In this document: positions 49,301-55,790 of the stretch, one piece after another | How the letters are laid out: each line of letters opens with the position of its first letter | How positions within the stretch are numbered: the stretch's first letter is position 1 | Source of the DNA: Gavia stellata | Lineage: Eukaryota; Chordata; Aves; Gaviiformes; Gaviidae | Assembly (NCBI RefSeq): GCF_030936135.1 | Contig: NC_082595.1 | Span: forward strand, 19,915,930-19,979,929 | Reading direction: 5' to 3' | DNA: 64,000 nucleotides | Program-made: the position numbers and the translations under genes | Notes under the pieces: model-generated | What the model was told of the DNA's origin: nothing | Databases searched by the model: none | The model's input: only the letters and a program-made list of their open reading frames with translations

Positions 49301-52300
49301 CCAAGCTCTTGCCCGTCCCTCCTTAGGCATCCAGGCCAGGATCCTCCAGGCAGCATCCGCAGCTCCTGCCACGCATTCAGCATGTGGCAAGAGCTCCTAA
49401 GCTTGCTTTGCTCAGCACCTTCTCCATTTTAGCTCTCACACACCCTTTTCCCCCTTGAATTGACTCCAAAGCCAGCAGAAACCCATTCAGTGGTCACCAC
49501 TGGCCCCTGGTCGTCTAAGGATACTTGGGGTCAGACCACCCTGCCCGTCTCCAGGACAGCAGGGCAGAGGCGCAAGAACACAGGACATCAACTCCACTGG
49601 CATGAACCTGAATCCTCTCAGCTGCCAATCCCTGACCTCAGCCTGGCCAGGAGGCAAGAGTTAAGGGGGCGGCTGGCTCGCAAGGAAGGGCTCCCACAGG
49701 ACCAGGGTGAGTGTGGGAGCAGGAGAGGCAGGAGGAAGGAAGGCCTCCTCAGCCAGGCGCAGAGAGGAGGTCCAGGATGAACTCTGCATTACCTTATCCT
49801 TAATGGAGCCCAGCCCCAGGAAGAGAGGTGCGTGGGATTGCTTGGATCGTACACAAGGGCAGTCACTCTCACCCTCTACGGATGAATCTTTTCTTGAGCT
49901 GTCGGATATAGCACGCCCATTTAGGGACCTCCTTCCACCCCCTCCCTGGGGCCACCTTGCTGTCTCTGTAACAGCCATCCAAGCATGCACAGGGCAGCAC
50001 GAGGTGGTGGGCAACGTGTGCTGCCCCAACACCCCCTCCCTGGTCTCCTCTGAGGCCACAGCACACAGGGCAGTGGGTCAGCCAGAGCTGGACCCAGCCC
50101 ACCACTGGGCAGACCACTCCAGACTGGGGACAGTGTCCAAGGGGAACCAACTGAGGTGAAGCAGGACTCACTCCCTGCCCAGAAAGCAGCTTCCTATTGT
50201 CTCTGCAGGACTGAAGAAGAGTCCCAATGTGGATGTCATCCCCCACCACTAAAGCTGCTGCCACCAGAAAGGCTCAGAGCCTCACAAACAGCCCAAGAAC
50301 CCTATAACTCCTGGGAGACCAGCACCACCAGACCTTTCCAGGGGCCTGCGGAACCCGGCTGGTGGCCACAGAGGACAGACCACCGCCCCACGCCACAGCA
50401 TTCCATCCCAAGCAGGAAGAGCAGGCAGGGACCGAGACTGAGTCATGGCCCGGCAGGCACAGCGAGAGCTCAGCGCATCTGGCAGGAGGGTGCCAGAAGG
50501 AGAAGGCACCCCCCTGCTCGACCGCAGGGCTGAGAGGTTTGGCTGCCCATTTAGGGAATGGCGGGGAGCTAAACGTGAAGTGCTCACAGGGCATAAGACC
50601 CCAGGAAGCCCCTCTTCTAGGCAGCAGCGTTCCACGCTGGCTGCAGCACGCAAACCCCCCTGCCAGGGCTTGTCTCCTGCCGTGGGAGACAAGCCTGCAG
50701 GTGACACGGGAGCTTTATTTAAAGTCCCCGTCTCACGATCCATCAGCCACAGGAAAACAGGGCTGCCGGCACAAGGATGACTTCATCCTTCCCGCAGAGC
50801 TGCTCCACCGGGACTGCCCCTCCTCCCCAGTCCCTCCAGCCGGAGCCGGGTCCTTGCTCCGGCAAAACAACAAACTCTCGCAGCAACTGAAGGCTGGGAG
50901 AAGGAGCGGTGCCTTCCTCGGCATCCCTGAGGTGCCGTGCTAACTGATCGCCAGCAGGACCCCAGGCTTCACGACATGAGCAACGCTACATGTGAAACGA
51001 GTGCAGCGGCCTCAGTTGCCTCCTCTGTGAATGCTTCTTTCCCTTGTTAAAAGCAAAATTAACACGGCACACGTGCTCACCGCATTTCCATAGAAGGGTA
51101 GGTGCCAATGACTTCCCACGAGCAAGATGAGCGGGGTCAGACCCTTCTGGGCTGCACTGTGCTCATCCCAGAGGAGTCCCCCATTCCTACAGGGCAGGAG
51201 CAAGGGGCAGAGCCAGGGGCCAGGGGGCACGCTTGGGAAAGCCCTAATGTGCCCTGGCTGGGGGACAGTGTTCCCTTCTCTCCTCTGGCTGCCGTCCTGC
51301 TTAACGCACGCTTTTCCCTGTGCCCTGGCTCTCCCTCTCCCTCCTAAAGCTCCATCTTGCAGCCTGCCCCCCCTTCCAGCTCCACCTCCCCAGGCCGGAC
51401 AGGCAGGAGGGGCCGATCCTGGCAGCCTCCAGGGAGTCCCGCACCACACTACCATGCCAAGCATGTGTCCCTACCTTATATGAAAGAGGGGAGCCCTTGT
51501 GCCGATGCCCCTTGGGCTGCGCAGACTCCGGCTGCCCAGCGAGGAGCTGCCTGCGTGCCGGAGGAAGCGGCAGCTCTTGTGAGGCTGTGCCTGGCCTTTA
51601 TTGGCAATAAAGACGAGGGTTTTGGCAGTGGGCTGTGCGGCTCTCCCTAGCGCTATCCCGCCGGGAAACCAGCTGTTGCAGGTCAGGGTTAAATCCCAAG
51701 GAGTTCCTGCCTGCTCTTGCCAGCGATGGCGAGGTCTCTGAACTGCCTTCCACCCCATCCCAGCCACACAGGGGGTCTCCTGGCTCCAGCACTGATGGAG
51801 GATTCGGACCTCAGCGACTGCTAGCACTGAGATTTGGAGGGTGGGGTGCCGGGAGCCCTGGGTCCTACTTTAGCCTTGTCCCAGCTCTGCCTGGCTGTGT
51901 GGCCCTTCATGAGTCACTTCCCTTCTCCCAGCCTCTGTTTCCCCTCTGGTAAACGGGAGAGTGAGTTCCCAGATCCCCGCACACAACTGCATCATCATGG
52001 GCATCCCAAGAGCTGAGCCCTCCATAGCTGGGCTCTGAGGCAGAGCTTTTCTGGGTCATCTTAGCCCCAGGGAAAGCTCTCTCCAGTTCGCCCGCAAAGA
52101 CCTCCTGCCTTCCAGCCTGATGGTACAGAGAAGTGCGTGGGGAGGGAGGCAGGAGGAAAAGCAACTACACCAGGAGCCCTGTAGCGAGTGCTGCCTGGAG
52201 GCTGTGGGGTGAAGGCATCAGGAATCCCCAGCCTGGGCGCAGCCTCCCCAGGACCTACCCGTCCCATGGCAGCCAGGAACGGGGAACCGCAAGGAAGCCA

Positions 52301-52766
52301 GGGAGACAGCGGGGTGCAGGGTACGGGGAGCGCTTACCTTGAACTGAGCTTTCCCTGTCCTGCTGTTGTTGTTGTTGTGGTTCCTCTCGCCGCCGGTCCG
52401 GGCAGGGTCCCCAGGTCCCCCTGCGTCCCCTGCACCAGCCTCCCCATGCCAGTTGGACAGCGTGATCTTCTTAATGGAGCGGGCGAGGGAGTTGCGGTTC
52501 AGCCGCTCCTCGTCGGTCCCCGCTTCCTCGCCGGGGCTGGGGCTGTGGGGGCGGCCCTCGGGGGCGGCGGGGCTGGCCCGGGTTTGGGCCAGGTAGAGGG
52601 AGATGCGCTCGTTGAGGCTGCGGCGGAGGCCGCGGTGGTTGTCCAGAGCCGAGGCGAGGGCGATGCCGGGGCAGGCGTCCCCGGGGAAGTCGGCGGCACA
52701 CTTGGGCAGCGAGAGCTTGGTGCTGATGGTGAAGGGCTGGACCTTCCTCGCCGTGCTGCCCGACAT
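33147..52766 (-). CDS. Large beta-spectrin-related protein: spectrin-like repeats plus PH domain, no CH domains (about 2,120 aa)
   Basis: Thirty-three coding exons with GT-AG borders join in one frame from the ATG at 52,764-52,766 to the stop at 33,147. They total 6,363 nt, or 2,120 residues; frame and phase agree at every join. Layout by residue: a unique N-terminus (1-231), helical spectrin-like block 1 (about 222-513), a low-complexity linker (514-624), helical block 2 (about 625-1122), a long disordered region (1123-1806), a PH domain (1807-1921), and a tail ending NKSVFKKFFGKKE. The PH domain and basic tail are of beta-spectrin type, which suggests a peripheral membrane or cortical cytoskeleton role (inferred). 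Unlike beta-spectrins it starts without paired CH actin-binding domains and has fewer repeats. I do not recognise the gene. The ATG has A at -3, and no in-frame ATG lies upstream in the open frame. Introns are short, mostly under 600 bp apart from a few longer ones toward the 5' end. Confidence 0.9.
34970..35929 (-). other. Spectrin-like gene, exons 26-29: beta-spectrin-type PH domain (residues 1807-1921)
   Basis: Exons are 35849-35929, 35521-35607, 35287-35378 and 34970-35055. The order of elements matches the pleckstrin-homology domain of beta-spectrins: MEGTLERKHVLQSGGRK (first strands and basic loop), AVLMRQTLCFYQDRRDS, LPLNLSGAVCTPD, KKTNCFRLQLRDGSEYLL, and the closing helix MNEWVSKLQ with the invariant PH tryptophan. 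Beta-spectrin PH domains bind phosphoinositides; whether this one does is inferred from the basic first loop. Confidence 0.88.
36342..39925 (-). other. Spectrin-like gene, exons 23-25: long disordered region including a 1.54-kb exon (residues 1123-1806)
   Basis: Exons are 39536-39925, 39059-39178 and 36342-37883. Exon 23 ends in a basic segment (SIGKKGEKKKAQP). Exon 24 encodes a Lys/Arg-rich 40-residue cassette (TFWKRCQGLLGNTWGSLKRK) of phase 0-0, so it could be skipped without a frameshift. Exon 25 (514 codons) is mostly Pro, Ser, Gly and Ala, but contains islands that look constrained: SEDILDFRPNRPSRIGGLHKW, an acidic run followed by LQAIWNG, and GPLILSSANNVLVAKFTLP. Confidence 0.8.
40155..43918 (-). 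other. Spectrin-like gene, exons 14-22: helical block 2 (residues 625-1122)
   Basis: Exons are 43781-43918, 43574-43705, 43046-43302, 42752-42875, 42390-42530, 41918-42073, 41107-41327, 40588-40765 and 40155-40301. Long amphipathic helices are rich in Leu, Glu, Gln and Arg. Repeat-like signatures are ELWEDLQRKH, AERWLQAVAG, LWAWTGLQKLL and the pair EELQSMLGWVLVRWRAQ. Length fits about four spectrin-like repeats. The hydrophobic, tryptophan-rich end (SMLGWVLVRW) is unusual for a repeat helix and may be an interface. Confidence 0.8.
41413..41532. repeat. 12-bp minisatellite, 10 copies, in intron 19 of the spectrin-like gene
   Basis: The unit GATGGAGGGGAG repeats ten times over exactly 120 bp with one substitution (copy 3). 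On the transcribed strand it reads CTCCCCTCCATC, a pyrimidine tract that starts 86 bp upstream of the exon 20 acceptor. It is simple sequence and is not translated in the gene's mRNA. Confidence 0.95.
44086..44754 (-). other. Spectrin-like gene, exons 11-13: low-complexity linker (residues 514-624)
   Basis: Exons are 44610-44754, 44282-44388 and 44086-44167. They encode Ala-, Ser-, Gly- and Lys-rich sequence without a visible fold. Exon 13 has two usable donors in the same phase, GTAATG at 44,085 and GTGAAT at 44,091, so its end is uncertain by six nucleotides (two codons). Confidence 0.65.
44878..46814 (-). other. Spectrin-like gene, exons 4-10: helical block 1 (residues 232-513)
   Basis: Exons are 46683-46814, 46375-46566, 46210-46293, 45955-46073, 45673-45787, 45315-45401 and 44878-44993. 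The translation is almost entirely helical with heptad-like spacing. It carries the tryptophans typical of helix A in spectrin repeats (AEGWVRGKL, QDQWQLLK, LEAWIRHK, TWLRLQ, ESWVQLQQ). Length and period fit about three repeats of roughly 100 residues. Segments such as DMKDFENTLIKLNQ and TRRILDLKQ have the look of a strongly conserved vertebrate protein. Confidence 0.8.
48740..48760. repeat. Poly(T) run in intron 2 of the spectrin-like gene
   Basis: About 20 T residues end in AAATAG. It could be the A-tail of an old retroposed element on the minus strand, but I cannot make out the body of one. Confidence 0.8.
50664..50697. repeat. Perfect 11-bp inverted repeat (hairpin) in intron 1 of the spectrin-like gene
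   Basis: GGCTTGTCTCC and its exact reverse complement GGAGACAAGCC are separated by seven bases. The stem extends two more pairs past a one-base bulge. It is too short for a standard microRNA precursor and could be chance or a protein-binding palindrome. Confidence 0.6.
51597..51611. terminator. Back-to-back poly(A) signals on both strands
   Basis: AATAAA is present on the minus strand (51,597-51,602) and on the plus strand (51,606-51,611), three bases apart, in intron 1 of the spectrin-like gene. On the minus strand this is the first AATAAA I see downstream of the MYMX stop, so it could end a MYMX transcript or a short product of the spectrin-like gene. Use is unproven. Confidence 0.4.
51860..51965 (+). 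repeat. MIR-like SINE fragment
   Basis: Pieces such as CCAGCTCTGCCTGGCTGTGT, GAGTCACTTCCCTTCTC and CTCTGTTTCCCCTCTGGTAA follow the MIR core and its 3' part in order. It is diverged and lies inside intron 1 of the spectrin-like gene. Confidence 0.65.
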
Positions 52767-53560
52767 CCTCGCCTTCCCCGCCGCCGCCGGCGGGCAGAGG
52801 GGCAGCCGTGGGGCCCGGCCCGGGCACCGCGGGGCGAAGCGGCAGCGCGGGGCCCCCGCCGCCCGGGAGCGCCGGTGATGGAGACTGCCCGGGCGGCGCC
52901 GGCTCCTTCCCCGGGACGGGCGGCGGCGGCGGCGGCGGGGCCGCCCCTTCCCGCGGGGGCACTCAGCGGGGCGGCCCCGCGGCGGGGGGCAGCGGGGCGG
53001 GGGGCGGCCCGGCTCCCATGGCCGCAGCGGCAAGGCGCGGGCAGCCGTCCGGCCTCGGCTGCCTGGGCGGACCCTCCCGCCCCCGCCGGGGCGCGTCCCC
53101 TCCCCTGCCCGGGTCCCTCCTCCCGCGGCGGGCAGGGGAGGCGGGGGAGAGTCGCCGCGCCCTGCCCTGCCCTGCCCTGCCCCGGCCGGCTTCAGTCGTC
53201 CACCTTCTTGCGCAGGTTGAGGAGGCAGAGCAGGCAGGTGAGCAGGGCCTGGCGGCTCTCCCGGGAGCGCAGCCGGCGCCCCAGGCGGCGGAGCGGCGGC
53301 AGGAGGCGCTTGCGGGCCAGCGGCAGCAGGCGGGCGAGCAGGGCGCGCAGCAGCGGGGCGGCCAGTGGCGGGGCGGGCATGCTGCCCCCCGAGCCTGCGG
53401 GCGCACCGTCAGCCCCCTCCGCCCCCCCAGGCGCCTTGGCGGATCGGGGGGTGCCCAGGAGCTCCTCGCGCTTCGGAGCTTCCGACCCGAGCGGGATGCG
53501 GGAGCCCAAGCGTGGTGCGCGGGGGTCCGCACCCCTCTGGGAGCGGGGGGCTGCCTGGGG
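52340..53560. promoter_or_regulatory. CpG island over MYMX and exon 1 of the spectrin-like gene
   Basis: This is a very CpG-dense stretch with GGGGCGG-type Sp1 motifs. It contains the whole MYMX ORF and the first coding exon of the spectrin-like gene. The part between the two frames (52,767-53,191) is the likely promoter or leader of the spectrin-like gene. It includes a (CCTGC)n run at about 53,159-53,181. No TATA box is visible next to the spectrin-like ATG. Confidence 0.7.
53192..53380 (-). CDS. MYMX: Myomixer (myomerger/minion), muscle cell fusion microprotein, 62 aa
   Basis: The product is a small single-pass membrane protein that drives myoblast fusion together with myomaker (MYMK), acting at fusion-pore formation. 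Visible features are a hydrophobic segment at residues 5-21, an Arg/Lys-rich amphipathic stretch (23-43: ARKRLLPPLRRLGRRLRSR), and the family signature AxLyCxL at residues 45-51 (ALLTCLL). The layout matches mammalian MYMX, and so does the position between CAPN11 and SLC29A1. It is shorter than the 84-residue human protein because most of the polar C-terminal tail is missing: the frame stops after LNLRKKVDD. The ATG has A at -3. The frame stays open upstream but has no other ATG. It sits in a CpG island with E-boxes upstream. Confidence 0.87.
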   Translation of the reverse strand: MPAPPLAAPLLRALLARLLPLARKRLLPPLRRLGRRLRSRESRQALLTCLLCLLNLRKKVDD

Positions 53561-53704
53561 GAGGCTCGGAGGAGAAGCAGTGGAGGGGACCGCTCTCCCC
53601 CCCACCTCTTCCCCTGGTTACTCTTACCCTCCTTGGGATCCTTCCTGCTCTGGGACACTGCTCAGCCCTTTCTCCTAGAGGAGCCGGTACTGCTCAGCTC
53701 CCCC

Positions 53705-53789
53705 CAGGTGGACCTGCCACCACCCCAAATGGCAGGAACAGCTCCCGAGCAAGGGACAACAACAAAAAAAAACAGCTGCCCATTTAAAT
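53705..53789 (-). promoter_or_regulatory. Candidate MYMX promoter: two E-boxes and a TATA-like element
   Basis: Read toward MYMX there is ATTTAAAT (53,782-53,789), then CAGCTG (53,773-53,778) and CACCTG (53,705-53,710). The E-boxes lie about 325 and 393 bp upstream of the ATG. CAGCTG and CACCTG are the classic binding sites of MyoD-family factors, which are known to activate MYMX in mammals. Position and identity as the promoter are inferred. Confidence 0.5.
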
Positions 53790-54984
53790 GCCCCCTCCTC
53801 CCAGGCCAGACACATGCTCCCTGAAAGTGATACTGCTCCTGAGCCCAGGACCTCATTTGTCGGGGTGGCAGTGCCGGGGCGGAAAGGGGGGTGAGGGAGG
53901 AACAACATCTGCCCACCACAGAAATGTGGGCTGGCAGGATGGGGTCCTGTTTCACCACAAGGCTTCGCTGAAGCCCCTGAGCAGGCAGCCGCGTCCAAAT
54001 TATGCTTGCCTGTCATTCTCTGCCAGCGCCAGCAATTGCCACCCTGCTCCCACAAGGGCCAGGAATGCAGACCCGGCATACTGCCAAGGAGAGCGGGCAA
54101 GGGATGCCCCAGGGAGCCCTCCCCTGGGGAAGAGCTGTGATCTGGCTCAACGTGGGGCTCCAAAGCAGGCTGGTAACCAGTGTCCCATGCTTTCCAGCTG
54201 TGCTCCCAAGCTGAGCTAGCTTGGGGCAAGCAGCCAGGGCCCTGCAGACCAGGGAAGTGCAAGCTAGCCAGTGTGAGGGTGCAGGCAGGAAGGTCCATGT
54301 CTCACGTCTGTGCCCTTCCGCTTCCCTCCTGCGCCTAACCTTTGTTTTGTTCCTGGTGGCTGCCTGGCTTCACTTCCTCCCCTTGTTGTTCCCTTCAAAA
54401 ACCCTGCCAAGGCCCTACTCTTGGCTCCCACTCAAGCAGAATTTAGGAGAATGAACAGACACAAGGGACTGAAAGCTACTGCTCCGCCTCCCAGCCTGCC
54501 TGATGCAAGCTGTCCCTTGCCCAGCGAGTCCCATCCAAGGTTAGTTCAGCCAGGGTGACCTTTCCCAGCCCTGCGGATTCCTCTCAAGGAGCCAGCCATG
54601 GATGAGGAAAACAGGCTGGCCGTGCCTCAGCACAAAGACACCATGTGCCGAAACCAGAAACAGCTCCCCAACGGCTCAAGGGGAGCTGCAAGGACCGGGG
54701 CTGACGTCAGCCCCTTGGGACTGGCCTCCCGGAGCCTCCCGGGCTCCGGGTCTGCTGCGGTCAGAGGGCTCCAGCGCAAGCGCACTGCTCTGCTGCGTGC
54801 TGCTGCTGGCCCCACTCCAGCGGTGTTGTGGGGAGTGGGAAGAACCCGGGCGAAGGAAGCAGGAGCCAAAGCTTTGCTGCAGCTGTGTCAGGGTTTACAT
54901 TTCCCTGGGAGGGAGCTTCTCCCCTTTTACCAGGGAGGCAGCGGGTGCAGTGCTTGGCCTTCTCTTGTGACTCCTGGGTTCGCT

Positions 54985-55045
54985 GTGCTGCGACTGACCC
55001 TGGGTAAGTCGCTGCCTCGCTTGGTGCCTTGATTTCCCCAGCAGT
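54985..55045 (+). repeat. MIR-like SINE fragment
   Basis: CTGACCCTGGGTAAGTCGCTGC followed by TGCCTTGATTTCCCC matches the MIR core phrase 'gaccttgggcaagtcactt ... cctcagtttcc'. The fragment is short and diverged. Confidence 0.55.
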
Positions 55046-55659
55046 ACAGCCCCAGCAGAAATATCCCCTCCCTGTGCAGAGGGCCCTTGCAGCACCCTGC
55101 CTCTGAGCAGGCTGGGGACCACTCGGATGAAAAGTGCAGTGTCCCTGGTAAGCGGTAGCGACTGCAGTGATGGAAGGGAACAGAGATCTTATTTCCCAGA
55201 GAGCCTTACCTATTCCTAGGACAAGCTGTGCCTGAGCCGGGGGAACCGCCCATCCTACCATGCCTGCCGGGGGAATCCTGTCTTTCAGTCCCACGGGGAA
55301 AGGGAGGTGTCAGCCGGGTGCAGAGGTGTTGCAGCACCTTCTTAGGGGCATTGCGTCTGAGGGTTACGTGGCAGAGATACACAAGGAGGGGGGTGGAAAA
55401 TCCCTTGGGAACAATGGGGCTTCAATGTGTGGCCTCTGCAGAAACCTGCTCCTTCCTAGGGAGCGAGCGCAGGTAACAGCAGGAGGGGTTAGCCTGCTGT
55501 GAGAGCCAGATGCTTGCAACATCCCAGCACTGGGTGGAAAGTGGGGCAAGCCTTGTTTGCCAAGCTCTTGGGACTTGTAAAGAGGCAGATTTTTATTTCT
55601 GCCAAAAATGCAGAGACATTGCCGAGCCCCTTTCCCTATCTGGAAGGTCAGGGGCTTTA

Positions 55660-55790
55660 GCCTCCCTTCACAGTTGGGCAAAAGCACAGCCTAGGGAGGT
55701 GAAGGGACTTAGCCCTGCTCCTCTGCTGAGTCAGGCACAGAGCTGGGAAGAGAATGCAACCTCGAAAGAAAACAAAATCTCCCCAGTATC
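55660..55790 (+). repeat. MIR-like SINE fragment (opposite orientation)
   Basis: CTTCACAGTTGGGCAAA, AGGTGAAGGGACTTAGCCCT and CAGAGCTGGGAAGAGAATGC correspond, in order, to the reverse complement of the MIR consensus. Confidence 0.55.

Larger units (their letters stand above)
47526..52766 (-). other. Spectrin-like gene, exons 1-3: unique N-terminus (residues 1-231)
   Basis: Exons are 52338-52766, 49057-49164 and 47526-47681. Exon 1 begins MSGSTARKVQPFTISTKLS and contains a conserved-looking stretch (DNHRGLRRSLNERISLYLA), a basic patch (SLARSIKKITLSNW) and an asparagine run. Exons 2 and 3 are low in complexity, rich in Ser, Pro and Gly, until SPLVAQFNREMLQ, which begins the first helix. No CH domain, EF-hand, SEC14 or GEF domain is visible. 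Intron 1 is 3.2 kb and holds a MIR-like element. Confidence 0.8.

Noticed and set aside
52767-53033. In-frame upstream extension of the spectrin-like gene to 53,033
   Set aside because: It starts with TTG. The first ATG in this frame is at 52,766 and has A at -3.
53381-53605. In-frame upstream extension of MYMX
   Set aside because: The frame is open, but the first codon of the extension is GTG and there is no ATG. The ATG at 53,380 has a good context and gives the family-like N-terminus.
52188-53678. 496-codon plus-strand ORF over the CpG island
   Set aside because: It is antisense to MYMX and to exon 1 of the spectrin-like gene. Its Ala/Gly/Arg/Pro content is what GC-rich antisense frames give, and it has no domain.
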